From assembly GCF_009389715.1 (NCBI RefSeq), contig NC_052392.1:31481075-31545074 (forward strand): a stretch of 64,000 bases of DNA, written 5' to 3'. Below the pieces are notes generated by a model. It was not told the DNA's origin. It was given only the letters and a program-made list of their open reading frames with translations, and ran no database searches. Positions 49,673-62,600 of the stretch are shown one piece after another. The DNA is from Phoenix dactylifera (Eukaryota > Streptophyta > Magnoliopsida > Arecales > Arecaceae). The translations under genes were made by a program, and so were the position numbers. Numbering within the stretch: the stretch's first letter is position 1; the number at the start of each line of letters is the position of its first letter.

Positions 49673-50322
49673 AGGAAAAATCGAAAAGGTCCCATTTCCC
49701 AATTCCTCACCGTGCCGTTCCAGTCCAACAGGAAAAGCACCGCCGTTCTCCCCCGCCCCCAAATCCTAACATCTCCGGCGAAGAACGAGAGAGAGAGAGA
49801 TGGGCATACGTACTTTGAGCTGGGAGGTGACGGAGTCCTGCTGGTTGGTGGGGGAAAGGAGGGGGGAGCCAGTGGCGGAATTGGCCCCCACCATCGCGTA
49901 CGAGTTGTGCGTCGTCAGCCACGAGTACCTGTTGAACGGAAGCCGCTTATCCTGCACCCACCCAACCCCAATTCCAATCCCCAAATTAATTCCTTCACCG
50001 AGATCAATAAAACCAGCCATTCAAAATCACCAAAACTAAAAGCAGGGATCGGGGTTACGATTGTTCACCTGGGTTTCGGGATCGATGGGCTCGACACGCA
50101 TGCATATAGACTGCCCACCCCCGCAGCTGCCGCAATGCTGCCCGGTGTTACAGTCCCGATCCGCCCCGCATGTGTCTCCCACCTACAGGATTCGAAAACC
50201 AACCTCGATTACCGAAACTAAACCTTCAGATGGAGTGTTATGTGATTTGAGGAGCAAAGAAGAACCGTGGCGGCACTGGAAAAGAGAGCTAAGCCGAGGA
50301 ACAGCGGTAGGAATACCACAGC
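46195..50322 (-). CDS. PI-PLC X-domain-containing protein, At5g67130 type
   Basis: Secreted, probably GPI-anchored protein with a phosphatidylinositol-specific phospholipase C X domain. Exons on the minus strand: about 50266-50322, 50069-50182, 49814-49951, 47692-47790, 47302-47605, 46958-47181, 46778-46864 and 46195-46362. Order: signal peptide ([15 protein letters not shown]), cysteine-rich [18 protein letters not shown], the X domain ([84 protein letters not shown]), a Cys-rich piece [10 protein letters not shown], a proline run and a hydrophobic tail [10 protein letters not shown] that fits GPI addition. The family's histidines (THN, CHS) are present. From exon 2 on, phase is perfect (378 codons). 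No in-frame ATG is seen for the signal peptide, so exon 1 and the start are uncertain; an upstream exon is possible. Enzyme activity of the plant family is not established to my knowledge. Confidence 0.93.
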
Positions 50323-53020
50323 CGAGAGAAAACCCTAATAAATCACAAAACAGTAGATGAATTGAGCGAGAGAAAGATCGATGACACAAGAAAAAAAAAG
50401 AGAAAACTAGAGAAGCACATGCCTTCATCTCTGGTTCTCTTTGTCTCTATCTCTTCTAGCTTTCCCTGCGGCTCTGGAGTCAGTATTTTATTTTGAGAGA
50501 GAGACGAAATAAACGCCGAGATGGGAATACCCCGGGGGGGGGGGGGGGGTGGGGGGCAGTCGCCGGCGAGGTTGCAGGGGCGGTTGTTGGATCTTTTACA
50601 TTGAGGCGGAGAAAAGGGACCGGCGATTTAAAAAGTGGGCGACCGGATGAGTTGGGATGTGCCTGCGGAACACTGATGCGGACTCATGTTAGGGGCGCGC
50701 CGCGCCGGAGGTGATGGACTGATGCAGTTGTTCATTGGTGGGTAAGTCGAATTTGTTGCGCGTCTTACGTGTACCTGCCGGACAACTGATGCGAATTTTT
50801 GACTCTAGTGTGTAACTAGAGGCGGTTGCCGAGTTCTCTCCAAGCTAATGAAATCGGGGTTTGGAGGTGGCTTTCAAACAATCATCAGTTAGCTTATGAT
50901 GGTGTGCAATGGGGGACCAAAATTGATATCCTTGGAGTAAAAATGGACTTGATACGAGTTGGGCTGGATATATAAGGGGTCAAAAATCTGGGAATCCGAA
51001 TATGAAACGAATCAAAAATTCCGATCAGAATTAGACTATTTTGCCAAATAGATAATCTAACTTAATTTACAATAGGTTGAAACAAGTTAAATGGGTAAAC
51101 AGTTAAGCATTGTAGTCTCTAATTTTTATCGTCATCCAGTTTGTTTGCTTAATTATGGATAAATTCTGAAATAAATATGATTGTTCAACCATACAACTAT
51201 GTCTACACTTGGGAGTGTATTTATATATACCTATCTCCTAGACACTAATTTTGGGCCTATGTGAAAATGTGCTTAGAGTCTATTTGTGAAAAAATTCTTT
51301 AACGGTAAATGATAAATTCCTTCTAGTAAAAGAAAGCAAATTTGATCCAAAAGGAAACTTTAATAAGCTTGGTTTCCTACCTGTGAACATTGTTAAGTTG
51401 TCTTGAGATCATGCTCTACATATCAAGAGATGCAATTTGACTACAATAAACATTGATATTTGATATAAAGACAATTTAAGAAACTGCAATGCAAGTTAGA
51501 TTACTATTTTAATTGGCTGACAAAGCCAATTGGCTTCCTAATCTAGATACTTAATGCGGGATTCATCACGCGGCATACCAATATATGAAAGGTTGAATAT
51601 AAATATACCGAGTTTCGGTCAAGTCAATCCTTATATCGTAAATGAATACTTGTCTAGGATCAAAATCATCCAAGCCATACTAGCCAATATCTTAGCTTCA
51701 TGATTAGACTCCAATACTTGTTCAACCAAACTTAGAATGCTTTACATAGGGAAAAAAAATAGAAGGAAAAAATCGGAACCCTAAAATGTTTATCTAATAC
51801 CTTCAATATTAAAGGAGGGAGAAGGGTGACCATCATGTATATCATGTATATCGTAAATATGTCTCTTTCCTTTTCTTTTTCTTCTTCTCTTCCTCCTCTC
51901 ATTGCCTCTGGCATGTTGAACTGTTTCTTTTCCTTCTTTCATTAGGCAATTATAGGTAGGCAAATTAGCAGCAATATATCCCCCCCCCTCTTTTTTTTTG
52001 AACCACCTCCATCAACTAAATTAATCATACGACATCTAAGAACTATAGAAGTTACATAATCAATAGCTAGCTATGGTAGCTATAGTGTTTGTATCTTTAG
52101 ATTTCAGTACATGGATTCATAGATCTACAATCTTTCTTGGTAGATGCATTCCATTTTGCCATGGCTTTGGAAAAATAGGATGAGTGTGATAATGGAGCAG
52201 TCCTACTGATCTGTATGTAGAACGACACGAATCTCAACACTGTATCTTCCATCATCTATCCTTTGTTACTCTCTCATTGTTATTTTCATATAAGCATTGA
52301 CTTGCAAAATGAACCAATTACCATAGGTCAAGAACCACCTTTCTACATCAATTAATATGCTCCTTTCACAAGGCTGATATATACACCATGATAGGTAGGA
52401 GGACATTAATAAGATGGTTCTAGCTTTGCTCTAAATACTTACTCCTTCAACATTCAAGTTAAGATGTTTGATGACCTATAATACTTGCATGACATAAGTT
52501 TAACACATATCATGTAGATCAACTGAAAACTCGTTCTTGAAAGCACCATTTGTCCAAGATGGAAAAGTAATTAGCTATTATACTAGGATTTGAGAGGTTA
52601 GGGGCAACGGAGATGGTGCTATCTCTTTTAGGTAGCTCATTGCAAACGAACTTCTTCAGACAACTATACACTAAAATATTATTATATAAGTATTATCTAG
52701 CCTAATTATATCCCGCATCGCATCAATATGGTCGTGCATCATGTCAATCAATTACCCAGCTAAACATAGGATGGATGGAGCCTACATGAAAAAAATGATC
52801 TAATTTTACGTCACATATTAAGAAGGACAAATAGTGGACTAGTCAGAAACATCATATTGACGAATCAAATGAAATGTAAGCTTTTGGTGGTTTGGTGGAG
52901 AATAAAAGAAGGCAAGTCGTTGATGATAAGCTTACTTTGCCATGCTCCAAGAATTTTCTTTACAGCCACCTTTCTGTTTTCTTTTTTTTTATTTAAAATC
53001 TTTCTTTCATTCTTCTCAGT

Positions 53021-53053
<33 letters not shown>

Positions 53054-53640
53054 TCCACTCTCCCATTGGGTCAGTAAGCACAGACAACGCCTCTGTACAG
53101 CATTGCTTGTGAGTCACATGAACGGGCTCTCGTGGGAACTTTCCACTTTGAAAGGCAGCATGTCTCCATTACCCCTTTTATCCCAATTCGGCCCACGCTT
53201 TTAACTTGTCCGTGCCCACTTCCTTTCAAATAAACAATAAAAAATTATTATTTTGATTCTATTTTTTCTCTTCCCCCATCACGATATCTTGGGCGCGACG
53301 CCAGTCCTCTGCCCCGCCACTCCCCATTCATCCATCAGCTACCTCGTCCCAAACAGCAACCATCTCCCTTTAACGACGTGTCAAACTATTCTCTCAACTC
53401 CGACCAATCATCAACTGCCACGTTGTTGCCATGTCCGGCTGTTCGCTGTTTGAAACGAGACGGCCAGGCCGGCACTCTGAAGCCCTCGGTCCCACTTTCA
53501 GCGCGTGGTTTCTGGGACGTGTTCTGCTCACCCGCGAGTGAACTTTAACCCGCGGTTGAGCAGAACAAAACAGCTGGGAGAAGACTAGACTCTCGGATTC
53601 CAAATACCAGTCCCTCCATACTGCCGCTGCTGCTGCTGCT
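50323..53640. other. Intergenic region between PLC-X and SPARK kinase genes
   Basis: Contains the 5' flank of the PLC-X gene, a G-run near 50535, AT-rich sequence, and a (CT)n microsatellite at about 53027-53051 in the promoter region of the next gene. No gene was recognised. Confidence 0.5.
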
Positions 53641-53687
53641 GCTCTCATACTGTCACCATCTCTTTCTCGGCCCTTCGGCTGCTCTCC

Positions 53688-56600
53688 ATGCTGCGTCCGG
53701 CCCTGGTTCTGGGCTTGTTCTTGGCGTGGGTGTTTCTTGAATCCCAACAGCATCCCGTGATCGCTGGAGGTCAGTTCTTATTGCTCCTTCCCTTTCTTTA
53801 TCTCTATACCTTTTTCTATCCCCTTTCTTAGTTAGAATGGACTTTTGTGCTGGTTTGAGCTTATTTTCTGGTGGGAATATGTGAATCTGGAAGTGGATTC
53901 TTGTTTGAACTATTGGGTGGTGCTCGTTTGTTGTTTTTGTTCTCATTATCTTACAGTGTGGGGGGTTGCCTTTTGTGTTTTTGCCGCTTTTTGAATGGAA
54001 TCATTTGTGTTGCCTTCTTTTTATTTTGTGATATAATTCTTTCTTTCTTTCTTTTTTTTCTTTTGCTTTGTTGTGAGTGGTGAATCAAGGAATGGGCTTT
54101 TTTCTTGGTTTATATGCTAAAAAAGCTATTTTGACAAATATGTTCTTCTAATTTTAAAACTGCATTTGAGTTTTTTTTTGTTTTTGTAAATTAACGGGCA
54201 TTGTTATGCTTTTATGTTATGTCAGTAGGGGAACCAAGGGATTCTGTTAGCCACATTGTGTTAGACAATAAGCCTAAAGCAACAAATTATAAATGGGATC
54301 ATGTCAATATGTGAATGTGTGGACAATCGATATTGTTATATATGCTTTGGGATTTTGATGTTGCAGGACATAGCATCTTGATAAAGTTAACTGATAGCTT
54401 GATTTTTAAATGATTTGGCGAGGTTTGGGATATTAAAGCACTGTAAAAAGCTATAAGGCTCAGAGGTCTCTAGATGAGATAAATAGTTTCTATTCCGACC
54501 TTTGGGGAACTCTCTTTTAGGTTGTGCTTTACTAAAACCTTGGGCAGATAATAACTTTTTCTAAAACTACAGGGTTATTGAGATTTGATCTTGGATATAT
54601 AACGAAAAAGCGAAAGCTACTCGTGAGAGATTTTACTTTTTTTTTTTTTCCAGAAGTTTTGGAAATCGTTTTTAGAAAATAAAAAAAAGAGAAAAACTTG
54701 GTAACTGAACAAGTTTCTAGCTTCGCTTTTCGTGCTTGCAGATTTGAAAACCAAAACCCGGGAACTGGCAATGCTGCTAAAGAGGCTCTGGGCTTTCTAT
54801 GTTGCAACATGATAATATATAGTCCCAACTGTCACGTGCCAAATATTCCTTTACGGGAATTGGCCCTCCTATGAACTATCCAATGGTTGCTCATGGATTT
54901 GGAAGGCCATGATTGCTTATAAATTTATTTTTGTGCTTGGGTAACAGTCAAACCATTTATGTGCTTGAAGATCCCTGGATTAACTTTTTGTCTATCTCCA
55001 GACTGCCCACCATGATCAATATGGATCTTTTAGTTGAGAATTTGATTGCCAACCATTGCTTTTTCCGTCATGTAACTGGAGCTTTACCCTCAAAACTACT
55101 ACTCTCCCATCCAAGGTATGCGGAACCGACCGAATCGACGTACCGGTGAACACCGGTACCGGTTAACCGATATCGAACCGGTTCCGCTTAAAAAAAAAAA
55201 AAAAAAAAACGCGCGGACGCGCGGGTCCGCGTTCGGCCATAGAGTGGCAATAAATGCCACTCTGTGGCATTAAAAAAGGGGCTCGTTGCCCCGCGCGCGC
55301 GATTCCCTATGCGTAGTCTGCAGTTCGCACCACGTGGAACGTGTGCAGGCGCGAGTCGGGGATGCGTTTCCCCACTCGTGCTCGCGCCCACGCGGGGCCT
55401 CTCTCCTTTTTTTCCCCCTTCTCCTATTCTTCTTTCCGACCCTTCTCCTCCTCTCCTTCCCGACCCTTCTCCTCCTCTCCTTTCTTTTCCTCTCTCCTCT
55501 TCTCTTCTCCTCTCTTTTCCCCTTCTCCCGCGAGCAAAGAAGGGGCCGGAACCGCACCGGAGAACGGACGATCCTCGTCGGCCCGAGAGAGGAGGTAAGC
55601 TTCTTCTTGTTCTCCTCTCTCTCTTCCTCTTGTTTCTTCTCTTCTTTCCTCTTCTTCCTCTTTTTCTTCCTCGGTGCCGGTACCGGTGCGAACCGGTCCG
55701 CACAGGTACCAGGCTTGAACCAGTGCGAACCGCACCGGTTCGCACCGGTACTGGCAAGGAGCCGTTCGGTTCCATCCTCTTTGGGGTCGGAACCGAATTC
55801 TGTGGCTGTATCGTACCGATGCTAGTTGGCACCGGTATGGTATAGGTTGAACCGGTCGGTTCCGACCGGTTCAGCAGACCTTGCTCCCACCCAACATGTT
55901 TCACAATATAAGCTTGGTGCTTGGCTTCGTTCAAGCTTGGTTTGAAATTAATTTCTAGCCCAAATTTTGAGAGCAAATTTGATTTGCTTATTATTTAATC
56001 GAGTCTAATTCGAGCTTCATTTCAAATCAAGCTGAAGATGGGCCTAGTTGATCAGCTCGATAGTGTTAAATTGAGCCGAGGTCAAATAGCCAAAGTCAAT
56101 TTTAGCTTGTATGAGGCTTAATCTAAGCTCAACTCAAGCTTGAACGGAAGCTTTGTTTAATCTTGAGTTAACATTTAATTGATTCAAACAATTAAATTTA
56201 CATAACATTCAAACATAAATCTAGAAAACTTATTATTAAATATAATCTGAAATGTATTATCAGACTCTAAAACAATTTAACAAGCCATCAATCAAGCTTT
56301 TATATGATCGTATATATATATTATATATATGATAGTGTTATATCTTTGTAATATTTTCAGGCCTTACAAAGCCAAGCCTGATTGAGCTGGGCTAATTTCA
56401 GGCTTGGTTTGAAATTAATTCTCAAGCCTGTAAACCAGATTCAAGCTTAGTTTAAATAATTCCGAACAAGCTTGATTTGAGATTATTTGATGCCAAGTTC
56501 GAGCCGGGCTTGAATTCTTCAGATGAATCGACATCCTCGCACAATATACTCACTATACTTTTTTGCTATGCTTCTCGACCATAAGTATTATGTTGGGGCC

Positions 56601-59600
56601 CTAATCAACAAAGATGTATTGCTATTCATGAGGTCAGCAAGTTTGCCAGTTCTGACTCCTTTGAACAGTGTGGTGGTCAATTTTGGCCGTGGAGGATCAG
56701 ATCCCATTAGATAGGGCGACTCTATTTCTATGGAAACTCTTCTAGGACATGCTCCATGGCTAAGAATTCCTTCATCGAATAGGTTTGTCTGAACTTGTCA
56801 GGAGTAGGTGCACCGGCATTGTTTTTTTAAATTTGGTCTCTCTTCTGCAACTCCTTCCACTGAGCTTACAGTCTCCTTATTTGCCCTCTTGCTAGGAACT
56901 CCCTATCCAGCTAGCTACTAGTACAGCCTCAGCACAGTCCATCCTTTCATATCACTGCAACCAGGATGTCTTTGATCACAATCCAGCGGTTCCCAACTTT
57001 GTCATCCATTCTGCTCTCTTAAAGGCCAAATAATATCAGCTATTGATCTTGAAATTAGTCAATTTAGGCAATTGGGCTACTTTCTCTTCCAACCTCTTTC
57101 ATAACCCCCATACATCATCCTTCAGTTATTGGGTTCGCCCACCATCTTGCTGGATGAAGCTTAACTTTGACGGCTCCCTAAAATCTAATGGTATTGGTGG
57201 CGCTGGTATTGTTCTATGTGAAGCAGTGGGACACCTCTTGGTAGTTGTCATCATTCATTTGTCAGATCACTTTGTAATCATGATGGAACTGCATGGTGTT
57301 TGGAAATGTTTGAGAGTACTCCCTTTGCTAAAGAACTATTAAGGTAATTTGGATTGAAAGGGATATCCGAAACCATTGGTCTCCACTAGATACAACTCAA
57401 GGTCCTATCATTCGTGCTTGCTGGATTTGAAGGGATGCCCTTTTGTCGCGCCTTCTATTAAAGATCTCCCACGTTTTCTGTGAGGGTAACCGCGTTGCTC
57501 GCTGGCAATTTTTTGGCACTAAGAATCCTAGAAAGGCCATTTGGTTCAGAGCTTTCCCACAGAAATGTTGATGCTTTGGATGCTAGAGGAATTGGGTTTG
57601 AGTCGGTTTAGTTTTTCTCCTTCTTGTTGGGGACCTAGCCTCCTTTCTCTTACTAGTTGTTGAAGATCTAGCCTCCTTTTTCTTACCGAAAAGAAAATAA
57701 AAGAAAACTAGGCATTGAAACTAGTTTCCAGTGAGTAAAACCTTTTAAAGCATGTAGTCACGGCATGAAGAAAAAAGAGGCCAATATTTCCTTAATGGAT
57801 GTTCTTCATCAATTATCACCTTGAGAGTTTCTCTTAAGAGAATTTTAAAGGATAAAGATCGAGTGCCTATTATATTCCAACCAAATTGCTACAATCCCAT
57901 TCATTATCATTTTTTTGGTGCTCTGTACTGCAGAATTTTATCAAACTATGCATCATTGGATTTTTGAAAACCAGTCCCACATTGGCTAGGTCTAGGACCT
58001 TGAACCTTCTTAAGCTTTTGGTGGACATTAACAAAGTGTGAGAGTTAGCTGTCCCATTTAACAAGCCAGTCCCTCCACCCTATCATCTATCCTAGACCAC
58101 AAGTCAAGGTTTGTTGTCTTGGTACCGACTCTCATACTGGTATCATGCTGATCAAGTGTTCGGCATGCTCGATATGGAGGTCAATTTGGGGTACGGAGAC
58201 TCGGTATGCCTCCCCTACCGAGTCTTAGTTCGGTACTGGTACAATAAAGTACGCCCAATATGGGCCGATAGGCATTTGTACGGTAAACCTTGCCGCAAGT
58301 TGCCCCTCTATAGGCTCTACATCTGCCAGGTCTGGGACCTTGGTTTGTCTCATATACTCATGGGTCCCTTCAGTTATTAGCTCATGCTTTTTGGTTGGCT
58401 ATAACATGCTTATCTTATGCTTCAAAGTGCTAGCAAGCTTGCTCTTATTTTGCAGTCTTTTTCTAAACCTTAAGACTGTCATAGTCACTCAAAAATAGGA
58501 ATCTAAAATTGTCTTGCTAGATGTAGCATCTCCAAATACAGTTCATTACTTCAAGTATGGAAACTTTACTTTCAAAATTTTGATTATTTCATATATTTAT
58601 ATATACTAGTCTTGTCTGTGCTGAAAAATTTCATAGTTTTGTATCCTTGAAGTTCTTTGCTTTGAGTGCTGCATATTTGCTTGTTTGTTTCTGTTATGCT
58701 TTTTCACTAGTCATTGTTCTATTTTCTGTTTCTTTTATGAAATGTGTGGTAGTAACTACATGAGTTTTTGTTTAAGAATATCATACTTCACATCGGTGGC
58801 TTCGCCAGCCTTATTTTAGGTCGTTATAGATATTTGATTCTGTCTGGAGGAACCAAATTCTATTGTTTGAATGACCTTTTTCAGCCTTGTATACAAAAGC
58901 TCTACCTAGCTAGCTAGCCTTTGTACTAGCTCACACTAGTTTTCCACATGTTTTCATACTGTGTTGGACTCTAACACCCCGTTGATGTATTTTCTCCATA
59001 AAAGGCTTGATGATTTTGTTGTTAGTATTATTCTATAATTAGATCCTTCATCTAAGTGCCATTATGATTCAGTTAAGTTCTGTACCTGTATTTAACAGAA
59101 AGGTGTTAATTTATGATGTTTTTTTATTCATTCATGCAGATTGTCCCTTGGATTTTAGTTGGGCAAACTTTACATTGGCAGCTTCTGCTTGTTCAAATCA
59201 AGATGAGCGAGGAAAATGCTGCCGATATATTAATGCGTTTGTCGCAATTTCCGTTGCTCATTATGCAAATTCAACAGGAAAATTGGGAGTTCCTTTAGCA
59301 TTTTCTGATATCTGCCTTACCTCTGTGTCTGAAACATTCAAGTTATATGGAATTCCAGCTAGTGCAACTGCAGTTTGTGGATTGGGACCCAAAATTCGAG
59401 TTTCTTATCAGTGTGAGGGGAGAGGAACTGTCTTGGAAATGATGCAGTCTCCTAAATTTACTGATGTCATTGCAAACTGCAAGGTGCCATTTTCATTGGA
59501 CAGCAGTTGCAAGAGGTGCTTAAATTATGGCATCATATACCTTCACAATCTTATAGGAGCAGATGATAATGTCACATTAAGTGTCTGTCGCAATGCAGTG

Positions 59601-62600
59601 TTTGTTGCACTTGCAAACCAAGGCGACAACTTGGTAGCTGTTGACATGGCTAGTTGCTTCTTTGGTGTTCAGGGGCTTAGCATTCTTCCAGGTTTGATAT
59701 TTGGAGAATTGGTTGCTTTTCTTCGACTAAAATAACCCCTTAATATAATTATTTGTCAATGTCTTATGATTTCTTAAGTACATAGCTCATGCTAGAGATG
59801 ATGAGATGCCACATTTGACCTTTAATCTAATAAGAAGATGTAAAATAGTTAGGACCAGATGGTCGCAGAATAATTTATTAGGAAAATATGTAAGCAATTC
59901 TGGAAAATGGAATTGATACTTATAGTAACCTTCTAATTCCATTTTTATAATATCACTGTTTTGACTTAAATGGTTCAAGAAGCTATAATATGGGTGCTCC
60001 TGTTTTGCTCCTAAAGTATCAGATCATATAATATTTTTTTGACTTCGAAATATTTGAATTCTTTAGAAATGGAGAGAACAGCAACATCTTTTAATGCTCA
60101 TTATTACATAATATTTGTTTGTATGTTAAAAAATTCAAGCATAAATCCCTTTTTTGTCAAAGAAATGCGAACTTCTTTGTGAAAAAATCCCTACTGGAGG
60201 AGGGAATGAAAATATTTAGAGTTCCACAATACACTTGTTTATGTACTGATTTATTGTTATTTCTAATGTTTTAAGTGTCTCCAGTCAATTTTTAAGATAT
60301 AACACATGAAATGCAATTTTGTTGAAAATAGAAGTTAAAATAATGGCTTGGTTCAATTTGATGGCTATGAGATATTAGGCTGTAATCGTTTAATATTATG
60401 TTGGAGTCATTCAACTTATCTTAGATCTACCTTACAGTATATTGCAGACATAATGCAAAGAAAAGTTGTAGTGTGCTTTAGAGTGATGACCACGATATAT
60501 AATAGTATATTAATTTTTATCTTGGATCTATTACATTGAAGCAAGGAGAGGAGTATGAAGACATGCAATAGAACTAAAACACAGTTGATGAAGACGAGAG
60601 GTGCTTTTTACTTATTACCTGACCTACATGTGCTTGTGAGACTGAATAAACAAAAAATCTTGTATGACAACATTGTGGTCTGCAGTGTTTTATAAGCATG
60701 ATAGCTTTGACAATAGAAGGCGTATATGCGGTAAAACTATGATTATAAGGTCATAACATTACACTGGAGGGGGTGTGGGAGTTGAAACAATTGAGGGCAG
60801 TGAGGTGAGAGTTGACTGAGATGGTAACAATACATGCATGGAAGTTTTGTGAAGGTCCCAGTTAGGAAGGGGCCTTAAATATGTGTCAAAGGGATAGCAA
60901 AAGGGAAAAGAAGACCCATGACATCGCAGATGGAAGTTGTTAAAATTGATTTTAAGAGACAACAACAATTGTTGTAGCTTGGGTGGTGGTGGTAGGGATG
61001 GATCATATTTTCAACCCAATGTAGTTGGAATAAGGCTTGATGGTCATGACTATGATTATAGGTTACCCAATTCCCTTTCATAATGGTTAAAGATAAATAA
61101 TTCCAGACCTATAGAATAAAGGTTATGTACATAGTACGTCAAAACATTTGAAAAGTATTAGGAGTCGATCTGAATCCATACTTCTGTGGAGACTTTCAGA
61201 AAAAGATATCATTTACCATGCTTCCAAAACGTTTTACATGTGCTACCAGTCCATTATTCCTGGGGGCATGCCAGTGTTGTAGAATTAGATCATTATATAC
61301 TTTCAATTTCTATTCGTGGGTTCAACACAAGGCCTTATAACTCAAAACTATTGAATATATTGGTTGTGTACTAATTGGGTGCTTTCTGCATTTTCACACA
61401 TCCTACTATTTTTTCTTTGTATGACTTTGTCCTCTTCTCTAAAATTGTTATTGGTGAATGTTGCAGGGTCATCTTCCCAATCATTCACCCCCACAACTTC
61501 TCCAAGTTCTGATTCTTCTCAAGCTCCCAATCAGCACCTTATTGGCATACCTGTCAAGAAACATCAGCAAGCCTATCGGCTCACATTGATTACAGGAATT
61601 GGAATTGGGGTTATAGCGGTGGCGATTCTACTGCTGCTAATTTTAGTACTACTTATTCGCAAACAAAGTAAGGAACTAAGGAGTGCAGACGATCGTAATG
61701 AGACATCATGGAATGCCTTCCCTCCTACGCACGTCCGAAGAAGTCAGGAAGGTATAATATTTTACCTCTTTTCTTTGCATACTAGTAAATCATCTATAAT
61801 CAAAATTGTGCTTCATCTATGTGTCAAAGACATCGATAGATGTACTCTGTTAGTTGAAGATGGAAAAAAATATCATGCAGATGCATATAGAATAGCAGAA
61901 TAATAAGAAATAAAATGATTAGGTTCTTGAAAAGAAAATAAATGGTAAAATTTGCCTGATTTTATGATGTTGACAACCTGTAGAAAATTGTGCTTCATGT
62001 TTGTTGTTTGGCTATGGCCAAGGTTTTGAATTTCAGCTAAAATTGACCTTCTTGGCTGAAGCCAATCCAAAATCTGACTGAAATTTATGGTTTCAATCAG
62101 TTTCAGGGATTTTTGACGGATTAGACTGGTTTTGGCAGTTTTGGCAGTTTTGGTTGGTTTCAGCCATTTTTGGCTGGAACCAACTGAAACTACTATTATT
62201 TTTTTTTAAATTTAAGGTTAATAAGTAAATATGTTTATGTTCATGAAATTTATAAATATTATTCAATGACATGTATCTTAGCTGTGCTATTTTATCTAAA
62301 GTTTTTTATTCATTTAATATGGTGGGTTAGTTGAAGTTTAATCCATCAAGGAATCAACACATTTATGTGATGTGTGTCTTTAAGCTATAGGCAACATTTC
62401 AACATGAAAAGATGCATGTGCATGTCTGTTTTGAAAGCCAGTTTTTTTGGAAGATAAGGATCTTTTGTAAGTTCTTTGAATTCTGGGGCATATCTGGGAC
62501 TAGTGGCATCACCTTAATGCCGGCCACTTTTCTTCTTTTGATTGTGGCACAGAATATGTATCTATAATTCGTTTCATACTCTTTTCTACTTGAGTTAGCT

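Noticed and set aside
55188-55976. Minus-strand 262-residue frame and its shadows
   Set aside because: This is the CT/GA tract and GC-rich core of the second long TIR element, with no family motif.
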